Shown here: one piece after another, positions 8,960-17,520 of the stretch
Numbering within the stretch: the first letter of the stretch is position 1
How the letters are laid out: every line of letters starts with the position of its first letter
Origin: G963664115 sp965263045
GTDB lineage: Bacteria > Acidobacteriota > Terriglobia > 20CM-2-55-15
Reading direction: 5' to 3'
DNA length: 64,000 bases
NCBI GenBank assembly: GCA_965263045.1
Contig: CBDHGK010000041.1
Span: 434,001-498,000, forward strand
The notes under the pieces: model-generated
Told to the model about the DNA's origin: nothing
Seen by the model: only the letters and a program-made list of their open reading frames with translations
Databases searched by the model: none
Translations under genes and position numbers: made by a program

Positions 8960-9991
8960 ATGCCTGAAGGAAATCACTGCCAGGGGATCCGAATTCAGCC
9001 TCCCGTTCTGGCACTGCTGGCCCTGGTGGGGCTGCTTTGCTGGTCTGCCGATGGCTACGCGCTACAGAAGCCTTTTGACCGCTTACCGGATGATGTGCTC
9101 GACATCGTGCCCCCGTCGGACCGGGTCAGCGGGACACCGGGTGCAATGAGGATTCAAGGGACTTCTTGCTCCTCGCTGCCAAGCAGCGGGGCACGCCGTC
9201 GCATCGTCGATGCAGCGGTTCAGGAGTGGGGCTTCTTCAGCTTCAGTGTCGTTGATGAAAGGATAGAGACTCCGCGCGGTCGCCGTCGCCGTCGCCGTAA
9301 CAACCCCGAAGAATCGGCCAGGGTCGCGGCCTCGATCGGCGGTTACTGGGCGGTCACTCCTGAAGGGTCATGGATCATCGAGAGACAAAACGACGCGTGG
9401 AACGGACCTGGAGGTATCGGCTCGAGGTGGCGCAACCCGTGGTCGGCGGCATTCATATCCTGGGTGATGTGCGAGGCAGGCCTCGGAGAATCCGACCAGT
9501 TCCGGCGCGCCGTCGCACATCGCACCTATATCGACCAGGCCATCCGTGCGCGCGATACGGGCGCGTCCGGCACCGCGTTTGTCGCTTACGATTCCGGCGA
9601 AATTGAAATCGAACCGGGCGACCTGCTGTGTACCGCCCGCCGGCCGGGCTATCGGAATATCGCCGAACGACGTCGACAATTTGGCCAGGGAGCCCGCACC
9701 CACTGTGACGTGGTGGTGAAAGTGGACGCAGCCAACGAAGAGATTCTGGCAATCGGCGGTAACGTGAGGGGAACGGTAAGTCTCAAACGTCTACCGGCAG
9801 CGCAAGGTCTGAGAAGACATCTCCACCCCGCACGCCCGACATTTGCCCACCTCAAACTGGACGCCGACCCCATCGGCCTGGATGCGCTGGGCACGAGCCC
9901 GACCATCAAGGCCCTCGACTGCGATCCCAGCTTCAACAGGCCAATTCAGCTGCTTGCAATGAATCTGTCCGTTGGTAGCCGCCTCTGTTGA
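8960..9991 (+). CDS. DUF2272 domain-containing protein
   Basis: 343 residues from ATG 8960; the following MPEGNHCQGIRIQPPVLALLALVGLLCW is a hydrophobic leader ending near GYA, which supports this start over upstream in-frame ones. The domain (about residues 95-290) has the DUF2272 landmarks: WSAAFISWVMCEAG, AHRTYIDQAI, IEPGDLLCTARRPG, and ARTHCDVVVKVD followed by IGGNVRGTVSLKRL. The Cys/His in these motifs and the NlpC/P60-like layout suggest a cell-wall amidase or peptidase relative, but activity is not established. A basic RGRRRRRRNN run near residue 112 is unusual and low-complexity. Confidence 0.8.
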   Translation: MPEGNHCQGIRIQPPVLALLALVGLLCWSADGYALQKPFDRLPDDVLDIVPPSDRVSGTPGAMRIQGTSCSSLPSSGARRRIVDAAVQEWGFFSFSVVDERIETPRGRRRRRRNNPEESARVAASIGGYWAVTPEGSWIIERQNDAWNGPGGIGSRWRNPWSAAFISWVMCEAGLGESDQFRRAVAHRTYIDQAIRARDTGASGTAFVAYDSGEIEIEPGDLLCTARRPGYRNIAERRRQFGQGARTHCDVVVKVDAANEEILAIGGNVRGTVSLKRLPAAQGLRRHLHPARPTFAHLKLDADPIGLDALGTSPTIKALDCDPSFNRPIQLLAMNLSVGSRLC

Positions 9992-10348
9992 TTTCGAAAA
10001 GTTGAGTTCTAAAACCGGAGAGATGCGGGCGTTAGCGGGCGGGCTTCAAAGTCGTTGCCTTCGGAGAACGGGAGGCGCATCCGGTGGCGACCGCCTTGAA
10101 CTGCTTACGTCAGAATCGGTGTGTGTAAACGATAGAGGATGGCGCGTTGCGGTCAAGCCTATCGGCCCGGCTCTCTTACTCCGACATCGCAGGGCCTTTT
10201 CCACCAGTACTGCGAATAGACAGCGTGGATGTCGTCGCCGGGATTCGCGTTCCAACGGAATCGCGCATGCCAGCCGATGATTCGGCTGACGGTGTCAGCA
10301 AACATGGGCTGGCGAACAATCCAATGGCGTGAGCCATCGATTTACGCG
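9992..10348. other. Spacer without recognisable gene
   Basis: Lies between convergent genes. Nothing credible in any frame, and no T-run terminator found. Confidence 0.4.
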
Positions 10349-10789
10349 TTACTCGTTCTGGTCGCGTCCGACCGAAACAGCATCGATATCATCTCCGAAT
10401 ATCGGAACGCCATCTTCACTGACGATTCCCCGGAGCAGGGCTACGGGCGTGCCGGCGCGTGAGGGGGACATCGTCACGGTCACTACCGCCCCCGGCTTTA
10501 AAGCCTCTTCCGAGCGGCTCTTGTTCCAGCCTCTCAGGGCGAGCGTATACGGGGTTGGAGCCGTTTCAATCGTCCAATTGGTAACCTTGCCGTCGTCGCC
10601 GGTCACATCAATAAAAATTGGTGGATGGGGGTTGATGTACCTGAAGTCGGTCACGACTCCCGTGACTGTTACCGAGACGGATCGGTCATAGGAAATATTG
10701 GTTCCGTGATGCGCAAACGTCGGGAAAGGGATCAACCCAAGACACACAACCAGCGATACGAGGGCCAACATTTTTTTCTTGTCCCGCAT
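10349..10789 (-). CDS. DUF6152 family secreted protein
   Basis: 146 residues. Signal peptide MRDKKKMLALVSLVVCLGLI ending at TFA, so the mature protein starts HHGTNISYD. The family pattern is plain: N-terminal HH, V(T)VTGVVTDFRYINPHPPIFID (an NPH motif), GKVTNWTIE, LRGWNKS, and a late PGAVVTVTMSPSRAG, an OB-fold-like beta barrel. Such proteins are common and abundant in Acidobacteriota and Gammaproteobacteria, often in many copies. Function unknown. Acidic C-terminus. Confidence 0.85.
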   Translation of the reverse strand: MRDKKKMLALVSLVVCLGLIPFPTFAHHGTNISYDRSVSVTVTGVVTDFRYINPHPPIFIDVTGDDGKVTNWTIETAPTPYTLALRGWNKSRSEEALKPGAVVTVTMSPSRAGTPVALLRGIVSEDGVPIFGDDIDAVSVGRDQNE

Positions 10790-11450
10790 TGTAAAAAACC
10801 TCCGTCAAGGGCGAAAAATTATCCAGCATTCCAACAGTGGGTCTGGCCCCGTCGTTTGTCGCGCCACTACGGGCGGACGCGCACGGTTGTCTGATTTGAC
10901 GGGTTTCGTACAGTCGGAAACGAGGCACTCTCTAATATTTGTCTACAGACTTAGGCAGCATGTTACGCTTTTTTTGCATCGGGCTCAAACCGGCCCCACC
11001 GGTTGGCCTAGTGGAATTGAAAAGCGGCAATGGTCCCTGCCGGCATTGAATCAATCATGCCGCCCGAGACGATCCTCATGCAACGCTCCAGCAACAGCAC
11101 CCGTGTCGCAGAGGAGCTTTGAGTTGAAGCGCCGTGCGTCTAATCTCAAGCCTCGAAATATGTCATGATCGATATTTCCGGTGACAGGGGATCCTGAGGT
11201 TCCGCCCAACCCGCTCCCGGGATTGCGGACTCTTCTTGCCAACGATGAACCCACCTCGATAGACTCACCAATATTTCACGGTCCCTGTCGGCGAGACACT
11301 GAAACCGGGCATCCGAAACGCAAAGCAGCCGCTCTGGAAGCCCCTCTTCTCCTGAAAAGGAGGTTGAATGGGTGAGATCCGGCGTGCGTGGGTCCATTCG
11401 GTCACGCCCGTCACCTGTCGATCTGGCTCGATGCCAGGAAAGAAGACGCC
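10790..11450. other. Divergent intergenic region
   Basis: About 660 bp between the divergent DUF6152 and asparaginase genes. It must carry both promoters, but I could not fix their elements. A T-run (near 10970, cgctttttttgc) and an AT-rich patch ctaatatttgtc near 10932 are the only notable bases. No gene. Confidence 0.4.
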
Positions 11451-12509
11451 ATGAACACTAATTTTCGCAGATACCTTTTGGGCGCTGCATTCCTATTAGT
11501 CGCTGTCCTCCCCGCCCCGGCCCGTCCGGCAGGGCCTCAGGGGACGCCCCCACCGCGACCGCTGGTTAAGATCGTTGCCACCGGCGGCACCATAGCCAAC
11601 TCACCCGAAGGCCGCATGGCAGTGGATACGGTACTGGCGCAGATTCCAGATATTGGTGAGCACGCACGGATCGAGGTGGTGGACTACAGTCGGATTGGAT
11701 CTTCCGCGATCTCGGTGCAGAACTGGATCGACATCGGGGCCATCGTGAACCAGATCTTTGAAACCGAACCCCAGGTCGCCGGCATCGTCATCACCCACGG
11801 CTCGAATACGTCCGAGGAAACCGCATATTTTCTCTCGCTCACCGTCAACGACAGCAGGCCCGTCGTGGTGACCGCCGCCCAGCGGCAACAGACCACGCTG
11901 GGCCAGGAAGGCACTCGCAACCTCTTCGACGCTATCCGAGTGGCCGCCCATCCGGCGGCAGCCGGCAAGGGGGCCCTGCTCGTGGTGAACGAAAAGATTC
12001 ATCCTGCCCGGGACGTGACCAAGCGGATGACGGTACGGGTCGAAACCTGGGAGTCGGGCGATGCCGGCGTGCTTGGCGTCGTGGACAGTGACCAGGTCAC
12101 CTTTTATAATGAGCCGGTCTACAAGCATACGAGGCTCTCCGAGGTGCGACTGCCTGCGAGCGTCACACAGGCGACCCAGTTACCGCGAGTCGATATCATT
12201 TACGCCTATGCCGACGCCGACGGTCGATTGGCTCTGGCGGGGGTCGAGGCCGGAGCGCAGGCGATCGTCGTCGCCGGCTTCCCCACAGGGGCAGCAACGC
12301 CAGCCCAGTATGAGACCCTGGACCGACTGCGCGCGGGGGGGACGATCGTGATCATGTCGAACCGTGGCGGCCTGGGCCGGATCAGCGGCGACAACCGATA
12401 TATACCGGCCGATAATCTGACGCCGCAGAAGGCGCGCATCCTCGCCATGCTGGCGCTCACCCGCGATTCGTCGGCCGACTTCGTGCGTGAGGTGATGGCT
12501 TCGCACTGA
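11451..12509 (+). CDS. Type II L-asparaginase-like amidohydrolase, exported
   Basis: 352 residues from ATG 11451 (AGGAAAG upstream). Signal peptide MNTNFRRYLLGAAFLLVAVLPAPARPA. Asparaginase/glutaminase family: first catalytic Thr in VATGGTIANS (T47), the second signature at about 115-126 (ITHGSNTSEETAYFL), and the catalytic Lys context ARDVTKR (K191). In the E. coli enzyme the second signature reads HGTDT, giving Thr89-Asp90; here it is HGSNT, so S118-N119 replace both. The flexible-loop Tyr after GGTIAN is also not obvious. Asn at that position occurs in some family members, from memory. Hydrolysis of Asn or another amide in the periplasm is likely, but substrate preference may differ. Confidence 0.88.
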   Translation: MNTNFRRYLLGAAFLLVAVLPAPARPAGPQGTPPPRPLVKIVATGGTIANSPEGRMAVDTVLAQIPDIGEHARIEVVDYSRIGSSAISVQNWIDIGAIVNQIFETEPQVAGIVITHGSNTSEETAYFLSLTVNDSRPVVVTAAQRQQTTLGQEGTRNLFDAIRVAAHPAAAGKGALLVVNEKIHPARDVTKRMTVRVETWESGDAGVLGVVDSDQVTFYNEPVYKHTRLSEVRLPASVTQATQLPRVDIIYAYADADGRLALAGVEAGAQAIVVAGFPTGAATPAQYETLDRLRAGGTIVIMSNRGGLGRISGDNRYIPADNLTPQKARILAMLALTRDSSADFVREVMASH

Positions 12510-12599
12510 CCTTCAGATCCACTGGCCGGCTCGGCTTCAGCGCAGCGGCCGCCCGCAAGGGATCAGGCACAACGCCATCGGCTATTGCAGTGCTCCGTT

Positions 12600-12651
12600 T
12601 CACAACACTTCGTCACAAGACTTCGTCACAACATTTCGTCGCAACATTTCT
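12600..12651. repeat. 13-bp tandem repeat, four copies
   Basis: Units start at 12600, 12613, 12626 and 12639 with consensus tcacaacacttcg; the last is the most diverged (tcgcaacatttct). Lies in the 200-bp gap upstream of the Rieske gene. Could be a regulator-binding array or a slippage product. Confidence 0.65.
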
Positions 12652-12711
12652 GCGGCAACCGGACCAACCTCTGGACAACGGATCAGGTATGATTCTGTCA
12701 CTTGAGGATCA

Positions 12712-13032
12712 GTGAGCGGACGGATGGGTAAATTTCTAATAGCGGCGAAGACAGACGATATCCCTTCCGGGCAGGGGAAAACGGTTTTTGTGGGTGGCAA
12801 ACAGATTGCCGTTTTCAATCTGGACGGTGCCTTCTATGCGATCCGCGACGCGTGCACCCACCAGGGCGCGCCGCTGTCGGGCGGTCACGTTTCAGGACAA
12901 TCCGTGACGTGCTCATGGCACGGCGCGAAGTTTGATATCACGACCGGTCAGGCCCTGTCCCGCGTGGCCTTCACGCCGGTTCCCTGCTACAAGGTCCGCA
13001 TTGCCGGGGAGGATCTCGAGATCGAAATCTGA
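12712..13032 (+). CDS. Rieske [2Fe-2S] ferredoxin-type protein
   Basis: 106 residues. GTG at 12712 follows TTGAGGATCA; ATG 12724 is a possible alternative. Rieske cluster ligands are C48/H50 (ACTHQGAPLSGG) and C67/H70 (TCSWHGAKFD), in the usual C-x-H...C-x2-H spacing of small ferredoxins for non-heme oxygenases and NirD-like subunits. The body has the beta-sandwich strands KTVFVGGKQIAVFNLDG and FTPVPCYKVRIAGEDLEIEI. Cytoplasmic. No oxygenase or reductase partner is adjacent; a formylglycine-enzyme-like gene follows. Its electron partner is therefore unknown. Confidence 0.9.
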   Translation: MSGRMGKFLIAAKTDDIPSGQGKTVFVGGKQIAVFNLDGAFYAIRDACTHQGAPLSGGHVSGQSVTCSWHGAKFDITTGQALSRVAFTPVPCYKVRIAGEDLEIEI

Positions 13033-13155
13033 GGCCGAAAACGCACGGGAAGCGTACCCGTTGGCCAGGTCTCCATCGATACGATTGATTGCGGTTTGTC
13101 CGGGCCCGGAGTTCCGCGCCCGGACCGCTTATCCGAATTCTCGAACAGTTTCACA

Positions 13156-13881
13156 ATGCTCCACAAGCCAGCACAAGCTCAAAGTCACGATCGCGTGTCT
13201 ATGATCCGCATTCCTGAAGGTTGGTTCTGGATGGGCTCCGATCACCACCAGCCTTGGGAGGGACCGCGGCACCACGTGTTCACCGACGCCTACGATATCG
13301 CGCAAACGACAGTCACACGACGTGAATACGAAGGCTTTCTCAGCGCGACGGGTTGGAACCAGCCTCGGGGATGGAGAGAGCCTGTCTTTGCCGATCCGGA
13401 CCAGCCCGTCATCGGTGTGAACTGGTTTGACGCCAGTGGCTATTGCGCATGGCTGTCCAGCCAGGCTTCGAACACCTACCGGTTGCCGTGGGAGGCGGAG
13501 TGGGAGAAGGCATGCCGGGGAGGCGCCGAAGACGTTCCCTACGCCTGGGGCTACGAAGCACCTGAGTCCCTCGAATATTTTCAAGGTGAATGGCCCGGTC
13601 CCCGCGCGGTTGCCGAGTCGACGGCCAACGGCTATGGCCTGTTCAACATGGGCGACAACGTCCACGAATGGTGCGAGGACTGGTACGGTCCCGACTACTA
13701 CGGCGTCTCCCCGCAAAGGAACCCAAGGGGACCGGAAACGGGCAGGCGCCGCGTTTCAAAGGGTGGATCTTGGCGACACAAGGTGAAGGCCTCGAGGGCC
13801 GCACAACGGAGCAGCCTTCCCCCGGAATTCAGATACACCGACTACGGATTCCGTCTGGCCCGAAGCGTCATGACCCGGTAA
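13156..13881 (+). CDS. Formylglycine-generating-enzyme-like (SUMF1/EgtB/FGE-sulfatase domain) protein
   Basis: 241 residues if the ATG at 13156 is used; GTG 13096 and ATG 13201 are also in frame and none has a strong RBS. The domain begins RIPEGWFWMGS and runs through VTRREYEGFL, PVIGVNWFDASGYCAWL, YRLPWEAEWEKACRGG, NVHEWCEDWYGPDYY, VSKGGSWRHKV and YTDYGFRLAR, which is the complete family sequence. The pair of active-site cysteines of true formylglycine-generating enzymes (near RYRC before the last strand) is absent; this region reads ASRAAQRSS. So it is a fold member with a different, perhaps binding or non-heme iron role. Follows the Rieske gene by about 120 bp on the same strand. Confidence 0.85.
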   Translation: MLHKPAQAQSHDRVSMIRIPEGWFWMGSDHHQPWEGPRHHVFTDAYDIAQTTVTRREYEGFLSATGWNQPRGWREPVFADPDQPVIGVNWFDASGYCAWLSSQASNTYRLPWEAEWEKACRGGAEDVPYAWGYEAPESLEYFQGEWPGPRAVAESTANGYGLFNMGDNVHEWCEDWYGPDYYGVSPQRNPRGPETGRRRVSKGGSWRHKVKASRAAQRSSLPPEFRYTDYGFRLARSVMTR

Positions 13882-14050
13882 CCGGCATGTGTTTGTTGCT
13901 GCCCGTTCAAATCCATCGATCCATCGATCCGGGTCGCACGCAACCCGGTCGATACGGTTGCTGACGGGCCAAGCGCCAACAGGCTGTGGCCCGACGGTTT
14001 TGCAGGACCGGGCCAGATGCCTCAGCATCAACAAGACAGGAGGGTAAACG

Positions 14051-14839
14051 ATGTCCACAAGTAGATCTCTTCGAACCGCGCAGACCCTTATGATCGTAAG
14101 TGCCCTGATCGGGTTTATGGGACACGCGAACGCCCAGACGCTGGTCGAGCATAGTGGCGAGGCCCGGTTTCAACTGGACATCCACGTACCGGATGCGGCG
14201 CTCATGGCTTATATTCCTGCCGGTTGGTCGCTTGATGTGGCGACCCAGGGAAATGCGAAGGATGCCAATTTGCGCGCTATCTTCATAGACCGCATGACGA
14301 TTAACGGGCCTGATGGAAGACCACTCGGCAGTGGGTCAAACCGTCTTGCGTACCTGGCTGCGCCCGTGACAAACCCCGCCGGGGAGAACGTTCAGCTCAT
14401 CATCGGCGGACTGACCGAGGATCCCTCGGATGCACCCGGACCGTTTGGAGTCTACCTGCCGGCCACGACCCATATGATGAAACGCACCAGTACCGACACC
14501 GGGTCGGGCCCGATTCTGGATTCGCAGGACTGGATGCTTGGCGCAGATTCCGGCGAATATCTGGAGATGCACATCCAGTACGAACGGGGTGTCGGCAATA
14601 AGCGGGACCCCAGAGAGACAAAGTTCTACTCTTCCAAAGATCCAGGCTTCTTTCAGATTTCAAGACAGGAACAGGTCCTGGACGTGATGCGCAACGTGAC
14701 GACCAATCCCCCCGACCGGGTAAAGGAATTCTCCTTCAGGGCCGGAGGTGGTCGTTTTGCGGCACTATTCGACGGCACCGAAAGAGTGCTGAGTTGGGAC
14801 AACATCCTCTGGTTGAATCGCGCTGTCTACCTGCCTTAG
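14051..14839 (+). CDS. Secreted protein of unknown function
   Basis: 262 residues, ATG 14051 after a strong ACAGGAGGG. Signal peptide MSTSRSLRTAQTLMIVSALI ending near GHANA-Q. The mature part is a mixed beta protein: GEARFQLDIHVPDAALMAYI, YLAAPVTNPAG, GPFGVYLPATTHMMKRT, then a C-terminal RFAALFDGTERVLSWD. I do not recognise a family with confidence; a weak resemblance to acetoacetate-decarboxylase-like folds is a guess. Probably monocistronic. Confidence 0.7.
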   Translation: MSTSRSLRTAQTLMIVSALIGFMGHANAQTLVEHSGEARFQLDIHVPDAALMAYIPAGWSLDVATQGNAKDANLRAIFIDRMTINGPDGRPLGSGSNRLAYLAAPVTNPAGENVQLIIGGLTEDPSDAPGPFGVYLPATTHMMKRTSTDTGSGPILDSQDWMLGADSGEYLEMHIQYERGVGNKRDPRETKFYSSKDPGFFQISRQEQVLDVMRNVTTNPPDRVKEFSFRAGGGRFAALFDGTERVLSWDNILWLNRAVYLP

Positions 14840-14993
14840 CAGCCCGCGAGACTTCTGCCACGGGCTGGTAGGTGCGCCGCGCACCAGCTGGTTTCCGTAG
14901 CCGGATTTGGACCGCCCGGATAATCCGGCACCGTCTGTTGGGGACCCGCCGGCATACGGCCGACCGATCGGCGGAGTGAAACGCACACCCTCC

Positions 14994-15037
14994 CGACGCG
15001 CCATCCCGAAGATCGCGGCATGAGGGATGGCGGGTCG
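14994..15037. repeat. Imperfect hairpin upstream of the symporter genes
   Basis: cgccatccc (14999-15007) and gggatggcg (15024-15032) pair perfectly; after one mismatch four more bases pair (14994-14997 with 15034-15037). The loop is 16 nt. No T-run follows, so not a classic terminator. Confidence 0.4.
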
Positions 15038-15100
15038 AGCTCGTGTCGCGTTGACCTCGACTGGATGCTCCGATAGAATCGCAACGCTTTGGCCATCCAC

Positions 15101-15433
15101 ATGAACTCAGAAACCCCATCCACGAAGCCCGATTCGAAAGCAGTGCCCCAGGGATATTGGCGTCACAACGTCCGTATCATGGCTGCGCTCCTCTTTGTAT
15201 GGGCATCGGCTGGCCTGGGGGCGGGAGTGCTCTTCGCGGACCGATTAAACGCCTACACGCTTCCGGGTACGGGATTTCCTCTCGGTTTCTGGTTTGCGCA
15301 CCAGGGCAGCATCATTGCTTTTGTCCTCATCATCCTTGTCTATTGTCTCCTTATGAACCGTCTTGACGCCGGGCACCATTCGGAATTCGAGCGGGGGAAG
15401 ACCGAGCAAAGCCAGGATCGGAGTGGCGCGTGA
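15101..15433 (+). CDS. DUF4212 protein, small subunit of sodium/substrate symporter
   Basis: 110 residues from ATG 15101 (a TTG four codons earlier is possible). Family landmarks: GYWRHNVRIMAALLFVWASA, LNAYTLPGTGFPLGFWFAHQ and GSIIAFVLIILVYCLLMNRL, that is, a YWR motif, two membrane helices and the GFPLGFWFAxQGS signature. The family is always paired with a large SSS-type subunit, which here begins at 15430, overlapping this gene's stop by four bases (GTGA). The pair is thought to import organic acids with sodium. The tail after the second helix is charged and cytoplasmic. Confidence 0.9.
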   Translation: MNSETPSTKPDSKAVPQGYWRHNVRIMAALLFVWASAGLGAGVLFADRLNAYTLPGTGFPLGFWFAHQGSIIAFVLIILVYCLLMNRLDAGHHSEFERGKTEQSQDRSGA

Positions 15434-17291
15434 GCGTACAAGCCTGGACCTACCTTTTCGTCGGACTCACCTTCAGCCTCTACCTGGCGATTGCCTGGCT
15501 GAGCCGCGTCCGCGACACGAAGGGCTTCTATGTCGCTGGACAGGGTGTGCCTTCTGTTGCGAATGGAATGGCTACGGCGGCGGATTGGATGAGCGCCGCG
15601 TCCTACATTTCCATGGCGGGATTGATCTCGACGATGGGGTACGCAGGTGGGGTCTACCTCATGGGCTGGACAGGCGGATTCGTCTTACTGGCGCTGTTGA
15701 TCGCTCCCTATCTCCGCAAGTTCGGACACTACACGGTACCGGATTTCATCGGCGACCGGTACGAGTCCAACGTAGCCCGGATGGCTGCCGTCATATGTGC
15801 AATCTTCGTGTCGTTCACCTATGTCGCGGACAGATGCGGGGTGTCGGAGTGGTGTTCAGCCGTTTCCTGGAAGTTGATATCAACGTCGGTGTCGTCATCG
15901 GCATGGCGATTGTTTTTGTGTACGCCACACTCGGCGGCATGAAAGGGATTACCTGGACCCAGGTCGTCCAGTACTGGGTTCTGATCACAGCTTTCCTGAT
16001 ACCGGCGATCGCAATCAGTATCCGGCTCACGGGCGATTTCTTTCCCCAGGTGGGTCTGGGAGGCGAACTGCTTGAAAGCGTCGATGAGGGCGTCGCTGGT
16101 TCCGGCGTATACCTGCTGGAGCGCCTGAACCAGATTCAGACCGATCTCGGCTTTGCTGCTTACACGGACACATTTGTCGGCGGTTGGGACAAGGCCAATG
16201 TCTTCCTCGTCGCCCTGGCGCTGATGGTCGGTACGGCTGGTTTGCCGCACGTAATCGTTCGATTCTATACTGTGAAATCTGTTAACGCCGCGCGATGGAG
16301 TGCGTTCTGGGCACTGTTCTTTATCTCGATGCTGTACCTCACCGCGCCAGCAACGGCGGCGTTCGCACGCTACTTCATGATAGACAGCCTGAACGGCCGA
16401 ACCGCCGAACAGTTGCCGGAGTGGTTCGAGAACTGGGAAAGGACCGGCCTGATTCTATGGTTGGATGACGGCGACGGTCGGTTCCTCTACGCCGAAGGCG
16501 CCGACAACGAAGTGTTTCGAAACGGGACCCTTGCCGCAGCGGAACTGGCTTCCCTCAGGGCCGCGCACCAGCAGTGGATCGACACCGGGGGTGATCAGGG
16601 CGACGACGGTCGGAACGTACTGACAAACGCAGGGCTGGCCGGACCAGACCGGGACATCATCGTTCTGGCAACGCCTGAAATGGCCGGTCTGGCCAACTGG
16701 ATCGTGGCGCTCGTTGCGGCCGGAGGCCTGGCCGCCGCCCTGTCAACTGCCAGCGGCCTTCTGCTGGTGATTTCCTCCAGTGTCGCTCACGATCTCTATT
16801 TCCGAATCCTCCGACCGGGCGCCTCGGAAGCCCAGCGCCTGTTGGTGGGACGGGCTGTCATTGGGTTTGCCGTCGTGATCGCCGGGATTTTCGGAATCTA
16901 TCCTCCCGGATTCGTCAGCCAGGTCGTTGCATTCGCCTTCGGGCTGGCGGCAGCCAGCTTCTTCCCCGCCATCGTTCTGGGCATCTTCAGCAAACGTGTA
17001 GGAACCGTTCCCGCCGTTTCGGGCATGATGACGGGTATTTCCTTTACGGCCTTTTATATCATCGCAACAGTCTTCTTCGGAATGGACCGATGGACTTTCG
17101 GATTGCTTCCGTCCGGGATCGATCCCCAGGGAATTGGAACCGTCGGTATGATGTTGAACTTCGCTGTCACCCTGGGACTCACCCGGTTTTTCCCGCCTCC
17201 GAGTACCGCCACACGAGAATTGGTCGATCGAATCCGGGAACCGGAGCATGTGGGCGCCGCGGTCCCTATCGAAACCGCGCCGTTGCATTGA
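15430..17291 (+). pseudogene. Sodium:solute symporter (SSS family, VC_2705-type), frameshifted
   Basis: Large subunit partner of the DUF4212 protein. The N-terminal part (GTG 15430) has TKGFYVAGQGVPSVANGMAT, DWMSAASYISMAG and YTVPDFIGDRY, then runs off at about 15830. The expected continuation (QMRGVGVVFSRFL, ATLGGMKGITWTQVVQYWVL) appears in another frame and runs to 17291. The junction is GTCGCGGACAGATG at 15823-15836; one extra G after GCG would give YVAGQMRGVG, exactly the family sequence. So a single-base deletion (or error) at about 15828 breaks an otherwise full 620-residue, about 13-helix transporter. The second half also holds an extracellular or periplasmic insert near WLDDGDGRFLYAEGADN. 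Likely substrate acetate, lactate or similar. Confidence 0.85.
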
Positions 17292-17520
17292 TTCGCGCGA
17301 AGCATCGCGCGGTCGGGACCGAACCGTGCCGCGACGCAGGCGGCATGCTCTAGATTCGGAACTTGTTTCCAGGAACAGGCCGGCTGCGTACGCTGTTCGT
17401 CTTAATGATAGATTGACGGGTTCATGGGGAGGAATTTCCACTGCCTCAAGGGCCTGCGGACGGCGGAATCAACAACGCGATGACGTCGGGCGAGACAATC
17501 GTACGTATCCGAACACGGGC

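Noticed and set aside
12600..12651. Rho-independent terminator after the asparaginase gene
   Set aside because: The array consists of direct repeats, forms no stable stem and lacks a T-run.
16743..17441. Minus-strand frame opposite the symporter
   Set aside because: Asp/Glu/Gly-rich antisense of hydrophobic transporter helices, typical artefact.
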